The position numbers were made by a program, and so were the translations under genes. From WHSW01 sp963767475 (GTDB lineage Bacteria; Actinomycetota; Thermoleophilia; Solirubrobacterales; 70-9), in assembly GCA_963767475.1 (NCBI GenBank), contig CAVYEI010000003.1, forward strand, positions 496,001-560,000: 64,000 nucleotides of DNA, given 5' to 3'. This document shows, piece after piece, positions 40,746 to 48,645 of the stretch. The first letter of the stretch is position 1; each line of letters opens with the position of its first letter. The notes below the pieces were generated by a model that was not told the DNA's origin, did not search any database, and worked only from the letters and a program-made list of their open reading frames with translations.

Positions 40746-41201
40746 ATGAACGAGTCCACCAACACGAAGGCGCGGGAGCGCCTGGAGGCCCTGGTCGGGG
40801 AATGGACGATGGAGGCCGGACCGCCCGGCGGGCCAGCCTGGCCCGGCGAGGCGCGCGTTTCGTTCGAGTGGCTCGACGGCACCCCGTTGTTGATCGAGCG
40901 CTGGCATGTCGACATGCCGGAGGCTCCCGACGGCGTCGCGGTGATCGGCTGCGACGGCAAGAACGACACCTACTACCAGCTCTACACCGATGACCGCGAC
41001 GTCCAGCGCGTCTACGAGATGAGCCTCGGCGACGGCGTGTGGAAGCTGTGGCGAGACGGGGAGCCCTTCTCGCAACGCTTCACAGGCACGTTTTCCGAGG
41101 ATGGCGACACGATCGCCGGCCGATGGGAAATCGCGGACGACGGCGAGACGTGGAAGACGGACTTCGACCTCACCTACACGAGGGTCGAACCGGGGGGTTG
41201 A
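40746..41201 (+). CDS. DUF1579-like / lipocalin-type hypothetical protein
   Basis: This 151-residue protein reads LEALVGEWTMEAG and later GVAVIGCDGKNDTYYQLYTDDRDVQRVYEMSLGDGVWKLWRD, GTFSEDGDTIAGRWEIADDGETWKTDFDLTYTR, a pattern of small calycin-like barrels annotated as DUF1579. No catalytic residues are known. The ribosome-binding site AAAGGAGAAG is strong. It is divergent from the lipoxygenase-like gene (101 bp between starts) and followed by an epoxide hydrolase 103 bp later. Confidence 0.8.
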   Translation: MNESTNTKARERLEALVGEWTMEAGPPGGPAWPGEARVSFEWLDGTPLLIERWHVDMPEAPDGVAVIGCDGKNDTYYQLYTDDRDVQRVYEMSLGDGVWKLWRDGEPFSQRFTGTFSEDGDTIAGRWEIADDGETWKTDFDLTYTRVEPGG

Positions 41202-41304
41202 CCCGGCCTCGCACGCGCCGATAGGGTCATTCGATCACTCGGTCTCGTTTCGCCTCGCGCGAACAGGCTGCCCGCTCACAGTGCAACAACCAAGGGGAGT
41301 ACGT

Positions 41305-42504
41305 ATGTCTGCTACGACCGAAGGAACCGACGTCCGTCAGTTCGAGGTTGCGGTGCCGGAAGAGGACCTCGCCGAGCTGCGGCGCCGCATTGGCGCGACA
41401 CGGCTGCCATCGAAGGAGCTCGTCGACGATCGCTCACAAGGCGTGCAGCTGGCCACGGTGAAGGCGCTGGCCAGCTTCTGGGAGAACGAATACGACTGGC
41501 GCGCATGCGAGGAGCGGCTCAACGCGGTGCCGCAGTTCAAGACCGACATCGACGGGGTGGAGATCCACTTCATCCACGTGCGCTCACAACACGAGGACGC
41601 GCTGCCGCTGATCATGACCCACGGTTGGCCCGGGTCGGTCGTCGAGCTGCTCGAGACGGTCGGGCCGCTCACCGACCCGACCGCCCACGGTGGCGACGCC
41701 GCGGACGCATTCCACCTGGTGCTGCCGTCGCTGCCCGGCTATGGGTTCTCCAGTGAGCCAACTGAGCTCGGTTGGGACGCCGCCCGCACCGGACGCGCAT
41801 GGGCGGAGCTCATGCGCCGGCTCGGCTATGACCGCTACGTCGCCCAGGGCGGCGACGTCGGTGCCCTGGTCACGGACCTGATGGGTCGCCAGGGGGTCGA
41901 GGGTCTGGCCGGCTACCACCTGAACCTGCTCACGGCGGTGCTCGCAATCGGCGATCACCTGCCCAAGGAATCCGAACAGGAACAGGCAGCGGCCGAGGCG
42001 GTCGCGACGTTCAGGGAAGACGGCTTCGGCTACTTCCTCGAGATGGCAACGCGGCCGCAGACGATCAGCTACGGACTGCTGGATTCACCGGTCGCGCTGG
42101 CGGCCTGGCTGCTCGATCACGACACCGATAGCTACTACAAGATCGCCAGTGCCTTCGTCGACGGTAAGCCCACGGGCAACCTGACACGGGAGCGGATCCT
42201 CGACAACATCACGCTGTACTGGCTCACCGGCACCGCGGACTCCGCGGCCCGGTCGTACTGGGAGGACGGACGAGCGCTGGCAGCAGCTCTTGCGAGTGGC
42301 CAGCCTCCTCCGCCGGTCAACGTGCCGGTCGGCTTCACGACGTTCCCCGGTGAGATCTGGCGCTCTCCGCGCAGTTGGGTCGAGGCGGTCTACCCCGACC
42401 TCGCCTATTTCAACGAGGTCGACAAGGGCGGCCACTTCGCCGCCTGGGAGGAGCCCGGCGTGTTCACCGACGAGGTCCGCGCGGTGTTCCGGCCGCTCCG
42501 CTAG
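41305..42504 (+). CDS. Epoxide hydrolase (EHN-type alpha/beta hydrolase)
   Basis: This 399-residue enzyme has the N-terminal EHN domain (FEVAVPEEDLAELRRRIGATRLP, EYDWRACEERLNAVPQFKTDIDGVEIHFIHVRS) and the hydrolase core: oxyanion HGWPGSVVELLE, nucleophile Asp in QGGDVGALV, and His in GGHFAAWEEP at the C-terminus. This matches microsomal-type epoxide hydrolases, which open epoxides to diols. The ATG has AAGGGGAG at good spacing. Its stop overlaps the next start by 1 nt, so it heads a redox-flavoured operon. Confidence 0.93.
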   Translation: MSATTEGTDVRQFEVAVPEEDLAELRRRIGATRLPSKELVDDRSQGVQLATVKALASFWENEYDWRACEERLNAVPQFKTDIDGVEIHFIHVRSQHEDALPLIMTHGWPGSVVELLETVGPLTDPTAHGGDAADAFHLVLPSLPGYGFSSEPTELGWDAARTGRAWAELMRRLGYDRYVAQGGDVGALVTDLMGRQGVEGLAGYHLNLLTAVLAIGDHLPKESEQEQAAAEAVATFREDGFGYFLEMATRPQTISYGLLDSPVALAAWLLDHDTDSYYKIASAFVDGKPTGNLTRERILDNITLYWLTGTADSAARSYWEDGRALAAALASGQPPPPVNVPVGFTTFPGEIWRSPRSWVEAVYPDLAYFNEVDKGGHFAAWEEPGVFTDEVRAVFRPLR

Positions 42505-43427
42505 TGAGCGTGTTCGAAAGCCTGCGCGGCCGGACCCACCTGCCGCCGCTCGACGGGGCGACCGAGTGGCTCAACTCTGAGCCACTCGACCCCGCCGGGC
42601 TACGCGGCAAGGTCGTGCTCGTGGATTTCTGGACGCTCACCTGCATCAACTGGCTGCGCACTGAGCCCTATGTCCGCGCGTGGTCGCGGGCCTACCGTGA
42701 CGACGGCCTGGTGGTGATCGGAGTGCATACGCCCGAGTTCACGTTCGAGCGTGAGGTTGACCTCATCCGGAAGGCAATCGAGGAGCGCGACATCGACTAC
42801 CCCGTCGCCGTCGACAGCGAGTACGAGGTCTGGAACGCCTTCGCCAACCACTACTGGCCGGCGCTCTACTTCATCGACACCGAGGGGATCATCCGCGACC
42901 ACCACTTCGGCGAGGGCGAGTACACGCAGTCCGAGCGGCGAATCCAGCGCCTGCTCGGGATCGAGCGCGAGTTCGTCTCAGTCGAAGGCGTCGGGGTCGA
43001 GGCCGCAGCCGATTGGCCCAACCTGCGAACGCCCGAGACGTATCTCGGCTTCGGCCGTGGTGGGGCCGTGAGCTCAGCTGACAATCTGCGCCTCAACGAG
43101 TGGGCCCTGAGCGGCGACTGGACGGTCGATGGCGAGAACGTCGTCCTCAACGAGGCCGGCGGGAGCATCGCCTTCCGGTTCCATGCACGCGACGCGCATG
43201 CCGTCCTGTCGGGTGGAGCCGGGACGGCGATTCCGTTCCGTGTGCGCCTCGACGGTGAGGCTCCCGGCGCTTCGCACGGCGTCGACGTCGACGCCGACGG
43301 CAACGGCACGCTGCGAACGGGCCGCATGTACCAGCTGGTGCGCCAGCACGACGGGGTCCGCGAGCGGACGCTGGAGATCACGTTCCTCGAGCCGGGCGCC
43401 GAGGCGTACGTGTTCACGTTCGGGTAG
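42504..43427 (+). CDS. DipZ-like thioredoxin-fold protein with CxxW active site
   Basis: This 307-residue protein has an N-terminal thioredoxin/TlpA fold (VVLVDFWTLTCINWLRTEPYVRAWSRAYRDDGLVVIGVHTPEF) and a C-terminal beta-sandwich like the one at the end of actinobacterial DipZ. The usual C-x-x-C of this family (T-C-I-N-C) is C-I-N-W here: C47 is kept and the resolving Cys is Trp at position 50. It has no signal peptide, unlike DipZ. A one-Cys enzyme could be peroxidatic or form mixed disulfides. The GTG start overlaps the epoxide hydrolase stop. Confidence 0.87.
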   Translation: MSVFESLRGRTHLPPLDGATEWLNSEPLDPAGLRGKVVLVDFWTLTCINWLRTEPYVRAWSRAYRDDGLVVIGVHTPEFTFEREVDLIRKAIEERDIDYPVAVDSEYEVWNAFANHYWPALYFIDTEGIIRDHHFGEGEYTQSERRIQRLLGIEREFVSVEGVGVEAAADWPNLRTPETYLGFGRGGAVSSADNLRLNEWALSGDWTVDGENVVLNEAGGSIAFRFHARDAHAVLSGGAGTAIPFRVRLDGEAPGASHGVDVDADGNGTLRTGRMYQLVRQHDGVRERTLEITFLEPGAEAYVFTFG

Positions 43428-43431
43428 AGAG

Positions 43432-43662
43432 ATGGCTCGCCCGGACGATTGGGTCGTAGTCGAGGTCGCCCGCAGCGAGCCCGAGGCCGAGCTGCTCTGC
43501 TCGGTCTTGCGTGGAGCCGGCGTCGAGTGCCTGCCCCGGTTGACGAACAGCGGGGCCGGGGCCGGTGACGGCCTGGGGACGGTCGGGGCGCACGACATTC
43601 TTGTCAGCCCGGCCGACGCACAAGACGCACGCGACCTGCTGCGTCGCCCCCGATCAGCCTAG
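43432..43662 (+). CDS. DUF2007-like small protein
   Basis: This 76-residue protein reads DDWVVVEVARSEPEAELLCSVLRGAGVECLPRLTNSGAG, then HDILVSPADAQDARDLLRRP, matching small DUF2007 (putative signal-transducing) proteins with a ferredoxin-like beta-alpha-beta fold. No biochemical role is established. It begins 4 nt after the DipZ-like stop. Its own TAG stop is also the first three bases of the TAGGAT box for the next gene, so it sits inside the operon but next to an internal promoter. Confidence 0.75.
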   Translation: MARPDDWVVVEVARSEPEAELLCSVLRGAGVECLPRLTNSGAGAGDGLGTVGAHDILVSPADAQDARDLLRRPRSA

Positions 43663-43665
43663 GAT
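43660..43665 (+). promoter_or_regulatory. -10 box TAGGAT of an internal leaderless promoter
   Basis: TAGGAT overlaps the stop codon of the upstream gene and ends exactly 7 nt before the ATG of the rraA-like gene at 43673. Confidence 0.55.
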
Positions 43666-43672
43666 CGGATCG

Positions 43673-44326
43673 ATGAACCATGCGTCGGCCGTCGAGGGCC
43701 TCAAGTGCGCGGACCTGGTCGACGCGATGGGTCGGCTGCATCGCCACCGCTGTCACATCCTCGATCTCGTCACTCCGACCCCGGGTCGGGTGCTGTTCGG
43801 CCCCGCGGTGACCATCTCCTACTTCCCCAGCTGCTCGGCTGCGTTCGATCCCGAGCGCTACAACCTCGCCAACCTCTTCTACGAAGCCGTCGGCGACGAC
43901 CCGCAGGACAAGGTCCTGGTGCTCGCCTCGAACGGCTACACCGACGTCTCGATGGGCGGCGGAACCAAGCTCATGCGCGTTCAGCACCATGGTCTGGCGG
44001 GTGTGCTCACCGACGGGCGCCTCCGCGACTTCGACGAGCTCCGCGGATATGACTTCGCCGCCTATTGCGCCGGCGAGGCAACCCGGTGGGGCGGCGGCGA
44101 GGTGACGCCGTTTCAGGCCAATGTACCCGTGGTCTTGCGCGGCGTCGGGGTGATCCCCGGCACGTACGTGTTCGCCGACTCCTCGGGTGCGGTCGTGATC
44201 CCGCCGGACGACCTCGAACAGGTGCTGGCCGAGGCACGCTCGATAGAAGCGGACGACGCGCGAGACCGCGAGGAGATCGCCCGCGAGGGCGGCCCAAATG
44301 ACCAACAAGAAGGGACCAGCCGATGA
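43673..44326 (+). CDS. RraA-family protein (HMG/CHA aldolase-like)
   Basis: This 217-residue protein carries the RraA/DlpA patterns GLKCADLVDAMGRLHRHR, GPAVTISYFPSC, the D-x20-R-D-type site GVLTDGRLRDFDELRGYDF and PGTYVFADSSGAVVIPPDDLEQVLAEA. Members are 4-hydroxy-4-methyl-2-oxoglutarate aldolases, oxaloacetate decarboxylases or RNase E inhibitors; with no RNase E context visible the aldolase type is more likely. It overlaps msrA by 4 nt (ATGA). Confidence 0.88.
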   Translation: MNHASAVEGLKCADLVDAMGRLHRHRCHILDLVTPTPGRVLFGPAVTISYFPSCSAAFDPERYNLANLFYEAVGDDPQDKVLVLASNGYTDVSMGGGTKLMRVQHHGLAGVLTDGRLRDFDELRGYDFAAYCAGEATRWGGGEVTPFQANVPVVLRGVGVIPGTYVFADSSGAVVIPPDDLEQVLAEARSIEADDARDREEIAREGGPNDQQEGTSR

Positions 44327-44838
44327 GCGACAACACCGAGACCGCGATCCTCGCCGGAGGCTGCTTCTGGGGCGTCCAGGAGTTGCTGCGCCAACGCGAC
44401 GGGGTCATCTCCACCCGGGTCGGATACACGGGCGGGGAGAACGACAACCCGACCTACGCGAACCATCCGGGTCACGCCGAGGCGGTCGAGATCGTCTTCG
44501 ACCCGGAGCGCATCTCCTACCGGGACATCCTCGAGTTCCTCTTCCAGATCCATGACCCGACGACCAAGGACCGCCAGGGCAACGACATCGGCTCTGCCTA
44601 CCGCTCGGAGATCTTCTATACGAGCGACGAGCAGCGCCAGGTCGCCGAGGAGACGATCGCCGACGTCGACGCCTCAGGCCTCTGGCCCGGCAAGGTCGTG
44701 ACCGAGGTCAGCGAGGCCGTCCCCTTCTGGGAGGCCGAGGCCGAGCACCAGGACTACCTCCAGCACTACCCGACCGGCTACACGTGCCACTACCCGCGGC
44801 CCGGCTGGAAGCTGCCACACCGCGAGACGGCGGTCTAG
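44323..44838 (+). CDS. msrA: Peptide-methionine (S)-S-oxide reductase
   Basis: This 171-residue MsrA has the catalytic ILAGGCFWGVQELL, RVGYTGGENDNPTYANHPGHAEAVEIVFDPERISY and FLFQIHDPTTKDRQGNDIGSAYRSEIFY, all strongly conserved. It reduces methionine S-sulfoxide in proteins and so repairs oxidative damage. The family often has one or two resolving Cys near the C-terminus; here GYTCHYPRPGW supplies one. It is translationally coupled to the RraA-type gene and ends an operon with the epoxide hydrolase and DipZ-like genes. Confidence 0.96.
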   Translation: MSDNTETAILAGGCFWGVQELLRQRDGVISTRVGYTGGENDNPTYANHPGHAEAVEIVFDPERISYRDILEFLFQIHDPTTKDRQGNDIGSAYRSEIFYTSDEQRQVAEETIADVDASGLWPGKVVTEVSEAVPFWEAEAEHQDYLQHYPTGYTCHYPRPGWKLPHRETAV

Positions 44839-45596
44839 CGCGCGGCGGCGGCCTGCTCCAGGTTCGACCCGTGGAGGCCGGAGACCCAGTCCGCATCCAG
44901 ACGCGCGTCGACCGGTTCCTCTCCTCGTCGCACCGCGTCGATGTAGGCATGATCGGCGGCCAGCCGGGCCGCCACCTCGGGACCTTCGGCAACGGCGCCG
45001 TGGCCGGGGACCACGACATCGACGTGCCCCGCGGCCCCACTCAGCCGGTCCAGCGCCACCTCGTAGGCTCCCACCTGATCGTCTTGGCGAGAGTCGAACA
45101 TCGGGATCAGGATGTCCGAGAGCATGTCGCCGGCGAGCAGGACGCCACGGTCGGCGAGGAGGATCGCCGCGTGGCCGACAGCGTGCGCCTGATGCTCGAT
45201 GATCTCGCCCGGCACGGGTCCGCCGTCCGCGGGCAGCGGGGTAACGAGCGCGATCAGCTCGAGCGGGATTCCCGACGCGCTCTCCGCCGCCCCCGCCTGC
45301 TGCAGCTCGCGGGTTTCACCGGCAAATTGAGCGCCGGCGGCGGTGGCGTAGCGCGGCACGTCGCCGAACCGGTCATGCCAGAGCAGGTGGTCCCAGTGGG
45401 GATGGGTGGAGAACCCGGCGACCACCGGAATGCCGAGCCGGTCCACGTCATCGGCCAGTTGGTTCAACTCGAATCCATCGATGCCGGGATCGACCAGGAT
45501 CAACCCATCCTCCCCGCGCACGACGATGGAATTGGTCCAGACCCATTCGCTCTGCCGGACCCAGACGCCGTCGGCCACCTGATTCAGCTCGCCCAT
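44835..45596 (-). CDS. MBL-fold metallo-hydrolase
   Basis: This 253-residue protein of the metallo-beta-lactamase fold has the metal motif STHPHWDHLLWH (H-x-H-x-D-H), a His in HAVGHAA, the bridging Asp in LAGDMLSD and a late His in VPGHGAV, so a full dinuclear site. It begins with the strand WTNSIVVRGEDGLILVDPG. The substrate is unknown; lactones, thioesters and beta-lactams are possible. The start is the ATG with GGGAGTGGAG just upstream rather than the GTG 12 nt earlier. It converges on msrA with a 4-nt overlap. Confidence 0.9.
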   Translation of the reverse strand: MGELNQVADGVWVRQSEWVWTNSIVVRGEDGLILVDPGIDGFELNQLADDVDRLGIPVVAGFSTHPHWDHLLWHDRFGDVPRYATAAGAQFAGETRELQQAGAAESASGIPLELIALVTPLPADGGPVPGEIIEHQAHAVGHAAILLADRGVLLAGDMLSDILIPMFDSRQDDQVGAYEVALDRLSGAAGHVDVVVPGHGAVAEGPEVAARLAADHAYIDAVRRGEEPVDARLDADWVSGLHGSNLEQAAAAR

Positions 45597-45792
45597 CTCC
45601 ACTCCCAATCGGTCGTTTTCGGTGCAGCCATCGGCTGCGCATGCTGAGACCGCGATCCGCGGCCAAAATCATCGGTCGGTGTGGCCAGCTTGGGGCCGGA
45701 CTCCCGCCCGGTGTAGGGTCGGCAGACGAGGTCAGGTTGGCACGAAGCGAAGGAGTTTCTCGATCAGTCCCCCGACGAACACTTGACGCCTG

Positions 45793-46107
45793 ATGGCGAG
45801 CGCGGCGACACTCGTCATGTGGTTTCAGCTCCGCTCGCCGGAGCTGGCCGAGGAGTTTGAGCGTCTGATGGCCAGCGATCGGGACATCGTTCACGGCTCG
45901 CTGGAGACCATGGCGGACTACCGATTGACGCGGCCGATGGACATACCCGGACAGGCCATCGAATCAGCCGATTACGTGCTGATCGCCGAAATCGTCAACG
46001 TCGAGCACTGGCAGCAACAAGCCGAGGAACGGGTGCAGACCTTGGCGGATGACTTGGAGCATCTGGTGTCCAGCCGGAGGATGCTCGTCCTCGAACGCAT
46101 CGTTTGA
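45793..46107 (+). CDS. Hypothetical protein
   Basis: This 104-residue protein begins ASAATLVMWFQLRSPELAEEFERLMASDRDIVHGSLETMADYRLTRP and continues with ADYVLIAEIVNVEHWQQQAEERVQTLADDLEHLV, suggesting a small alpha-beta, dimeric ferredoxin-like fold, but no family is recognised. The upstream ~180 bp contains a TAGGGT at 45714-45719 and an AAGGAG at 45749-45754, neither well placed for this ATG. It ends about 40 bp before the stop of the convergent repeat protein. Confidence 0.6.
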   Translation: MASAATLVMWFQLRSPELAEEFERLMASDRDIVHGSLETMADYRLTRPMDIPGQAIESADYVLIAEIVNVEHWQQQAEERVQTLADDLEHLVSSRRMLVLERIV

Positions 46108-46144
46108 AGGCAAGGTGCGCGGCGGCGCGCCACTAAAGGCGGGG

Positions 46145-47611
46145 CTACCGCCTCCACCTCTTCTTCTTGACCGTCCAGCGGTCGGTGGCAGGCATGCCCA
46201 CGTTGCCGGCCTGATCGATCGCCACAACCCTGAAGGTGTGCCTGCCCTTCCTGACCTCGACCGCGTAGGGCGACGAACACGCCACGAACGGGCCTGCGTC
46301 GAGGCTGCAGTGAAAGCCCGCAATCGCCGTAGCGCCGCGGCCGGTGAACTCGAACGTGCCCTTCCTTTTCTTGGTCTTGTTCCTCGGGCGATCGGTAATC
46401 ACTGCCGACGGGACCGAAACCTGGTGTGGGTCGCTCACCTGCGAGATCGAGCCGACCTCGTTGGTTGCCGCCACCAGGCAGCGATAATCGCCCGGGACAG
46501 GGGCGGTATAGGAGGCACCCGTCGCGCCCGCGATATCAGCGCCATCGCGACTCCACTGGTAGGCGAAGCTCTGCGGCGCGCGGTACACGAAGGAGCCGAG
46601 CAGGTCGGGGGCCCAGGCGCCCTGCGAGCACGTGAGCGCGGAGCCGACGCTCGGACCGCCCGCGATCTGCGGCGCGCCCGCGGCGCTCGGCGACCGAAGT
46701 AGGGCCAGGAAGCGGGGGCTGCTCGGGGTCGCCCCGGAGATGTTGAGCTGGCCGCCGCCGCCCGATCCGTCGAGGTTGGCGTAGGAGATGGTGCTATTGC
46801 CCAGGTTTCCCCAGTAGATCCTCCCCTCCACGGGGTCGATCGCCATGCCGATGCCGCCGGAATCGGTCGCGCCAGAGAGGTTGAGCTGGCCGCCGCCCGC
46901 TCCGTCGAGGCTGGCGTAGAAGATCGTGCTGTCGAGGTTGGTCCAGTAGATCCTCCGGCTCACGGGGTCGATCGTCACGCCATGGGGTTTGTTCGCGATC
47001 GCCCCCGAGATGTTGAGCTCGCCGCCGCCGCCCGAGCCATCGAGGTTGGCGTAGCCGATCGTGAACAAGCCGGTGTTGGTGCCCCGGTTGGCCCAGTAGA
47101 TCTTCCCTGCCGCAGGGTCGATCGCCGCGCCGTACGGACCGTCCGCGGGCGCCCCGGAGATGTTGAGCTGGCCGCCGCCGCCCGATCCGTCGAGGTTGGC
47201 GTAGGAGATCGTGTCGTCGTCGTTTGCCCAATAGATCCGCCCCGCCCCAGGGTCGATCGCGACGCCGTGAGGTCGGTCTACGGTCGCCCCGGAGGTGTTG
47301 AGCTGGCCGCCGCCGCCCGATCCGTCGAGGTTGGCGTAGGAGATCGTGTCGTTGCCCTGATTGGCCCAATAAATTCGCCCAGCCGCGTGGTCGATCTCCA
47401 CCCCCCGGGGGCCGCTCGCGGTCGCCCCGGAGATGTTGAGCTGGCCGCCGCCGCCCGATCCGTCGAGGTTGGCGTAGGAGATCGTGTCGTTGCCGTTGCC
47501 CCAATAGACGCGATCCACGCCGAGCGCCTCGGGCGCCGACGCGAGGACGAGCAGCCCCGCAGCGATCAGGATGGCGCTCCTCCACCGGCCGCGCCTGGCC
47601 TGCCCGATCAT
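46145..47611 (-). CDS. Secreted YWTD/beta-propeller repeat protein
   Basis: This 488-residue exported protein has a signal peptide (residues ~10-30) and six or more repeats of about 46-52 residues (pattern GRIYWAN-x-DTISYANLDGSGGGGQLNISGA-x-GVAIDP), like LDL-receptor YWTD propellers. An Ig-like domain follows (YQWSRDGADIAGATGASYTAPVPGDYRCLVAATNEVG), and a final module FEFTGRGATAIAGFHCSLDAGPF...HTFRVVAIDQAGN. The ATG has AGGAGGGCGG upstream. It probably binds ligands at the cell surface. It has no enzymatic residues. Confidence 0.85.
   Translation of the reverse strand: MIGQARRGRWRSAILIAAGLLVLASAPEALGVDRVYWGNGNDTISYANLDGSGGGGQLNISGATASGPRGVEIDHAAGRIYWANQGNDTISYANLDGSGGGGQLNTSGATVDRPHGVAIDPGAGRIYWANDDDTISYANLDGSGGGGQLNISGAPADGPYGAAIDPAAGKIYWANRGTNTGLFTIGYANLDGSGGGGELNISGAIANKPHGVTIDPVSRRIYWTNLDSTIFYASLDGAGGGQLNLSGATDSGGIGMAIDPVEGRIYWGNLGNSTISYANLDGSGGGGQLNISGATPSSPRFLALLRSPSAAGAPQIAGGPSVGSALTCSQGAWAPDLLGSFVYRAPQSFAYQWSRDGADIAGATGASYTAPVPGDYRCLVAATNEVGSISQVSDPHQVSVPSAVITDRPRNKTKKRKGTFEFTGRGATAIAGFHCSLDAGPFVACSSPYAVEVRKGRHTFRVVAIDQAGNVGMPATDRWTVKKKRWRR
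46738..47510 (-). repeat. Six tandem ~126-155 bp coding repeats
   Basis: The block coding for SYANLDGSGGGGQLNISGA recurs at about 46738, 46877, 47003, 47158, 47292 and 47430, with nearly identical bases over ~50 bp each time and variable spacing. It lies entirely inside the YWTD-repeat gene. The near identity suggests recent expansion. Confidence 0.85.
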
Positions 47612-47797
47612 GCCCGCCCTCCTGCCATAGCCACGATTGCTAAGACTGGCACAACCCCGGCGCGCCGTGTCAAGAGCGCCGTGCGGCGAGTCCGGAAGGA
47701 TGGCTGTGGCCGCTACCACCGCATGCCGCCCGATGCGCGACCAGGCGAGCACCGGGGCTCGTTTGACGAGGTCCGTGCGCCGGTCGTGCGGGCTGAA

Positions 47798-47871
47798 TCG
47801 GGGCGACTGGATTTGAACCAGCGACCGCTCGGCCCCCAGCCGAGTGCGCTACCAGACTGCGCCACGCCCCG
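47798..47871 (-). tRNA. tRNA-Pro (anticodon GGG)
   Basis: The minus strand folds into a cloverleaf: acceptor CGGGGCG/CGCCCCG, anticodon stem CTCGG/CCGAG with loop CTGGGGG giving anticodon GGG, and T arm GCTGG-TTCAAAT-CCAGT (last pair wobble). CCA is not encoded. It lies in tandem 21 nt after a tRNA-Gly. Confidence 0.93.
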
Positions 47872-47892
47872 TGGGCGGCGAGTTTACGTCAG

Positions 47893-47964
47893 AGCGGGCG
47901 ACGGGGCTCGAACCCGTTCTTCGAGCTTGGAAGGCTCACGTGCAACCAGTAACACTTCGCCCGC
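47893..47964 (-). tRNA. tRNA-Gly (anticodon UCC)
   Basis: Minus strand: acceptor GCGGGCG/CGCCCGC, anticodon stem GAGC/GCTC with loop CTTCCAA giving UCC, and T arm CGGG-TTCGAGC-CCCG. A TATACT -10 box lies just upstream (47975-47980), so this tRNA and the tRNA-Pro probably form one transcript. Confidence 0.92.
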
Positions 47965-47974
47965 AGGGCGGCCA

Positions 47975-47980
47975 AGTATA
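47975..47980 (-). promoter_or_regulatory. -10 box TATACT for the tRNA-Gly/tRNA-Pro pair
   Basis: Minus-strand TATACT lies 10 nt before the 5' end of the mature tRNA-Gly. It is between that tRNA and the stop of a CAP-domain gene. Confidence 0.5.
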
Positions 47981-47999
47981 GGTTCGGACGCGGAGTAGC

Positions 48000-48581
48000 T
48001 CAGCCGACGCGGAGGCCGAAATCGGTGGTGTAGATGCCACCGGGTGCGCCGCCGCCGCCGGGCGTGCCGGCCGAGAAGCCGACGCCGATCTCACGGAAGT
48101 CGCGACTGAGGATGTTTGCCCGGTGCCCAGAGCTGTTCATCCAGGCGTCGACGATCGAGCTCGGGGTGCCCTCGCTGCGCATGCCCCAGGCGATGTTCTC
48201 GCCGTAGGCCCAGCGGCTCAGCCCGCCGCCCAGGTAGCCGACGTTCTCGAGCCGAGCGCCGAGGTCGCCCTCGCCGCTACAGGCGTGGTCGAAACAACCG
48301 GTGCCGTCCATCTGCTCGTTGTGGCGCTGGGCGGCCTTCTGCAGCTTTTTGTCGCGATCGAGGTTCGGAAGGCCGGCCTTGTCGCGCTGCTGGTTGACCA
48401 GGCAGAGGATTGCGTCGCGAGCCTCGCCCGTGCTCAGCGAGTCCGGATTCGACTTGGCGGCTTTGCCGCAGGCGTTGGCGGCAGCACCGGGGGTGGCCGG
48501 CGAGCCCACAAGCACGAGTAGCGAAATCGCGAAGGCGAGCGCCAGCAGGGCGCGATGCGGTCTTTCTCCGAGGAAGGCCAT
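48000..48581 (-). CDS. Secreted CAP-domain (SCP-like) protein
   Basis: This 193-residue protein has a signal peptide (residues ~8-36) and a CAP domain reading AILCLVNQQRDKAGLPNLDRDKKLQKAAQRHNEQMDGTGCFDHACSGEGDLGARLENVGYLGG, GENIAWGM, IVDAWMNSSGHRANILSRDFREIGVGF. It has the His and Glu positions of the CAP cavity. Four cysteines suggest two disulfides. The role of bacterial CAP proteins is mostly unknown (lipid binding or peptidase-like). The start is the ATG before the leader. It is a tandem paralogue of the next gene. Confidence 0.88.
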   Translation of the reverse strand: MAFLGERPHRALLALAFAISLLVLVGSPATPGAAANACGKAAKSNPDSLSTGEARDAILCLVNQQRDKAGLPNLDRDKKLQKAAQRHNEQMDGTGCFDHACSGEGDLGARLENVGYLGGGLSRWAYGENIAWGMRSEGTPSSIVDAWMNSSGHRANILSRDFREIGVGFSAGTPGGGGAPGGIYTTDFGLRVG

Positions 48582-48645
48582 CGGGCACGAAATCGGCCCG
48601 TACGTTTGAAGGCTTGAGTTTCGGGCGCCAGGCTCGGACGCCTGG

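Noticed and set aside
46738..47510. Regularly spaced repeats that might suggest a CRISPR array
   Set aside because: The repeats are in frame, with 76-105 bp between conserved cores, and encode YWTD-type protein repeats. There are no unique spacers of constant length.
47981..47999. GGAGTAGCTCAG-like stretch that resembles a tRNA 5' region on the plus strand
   Set aside because: No cloverleaf can be drawn around it; it overlaps the end of the CAP-domain gene and lies next to the tRNA-Gly promoter.
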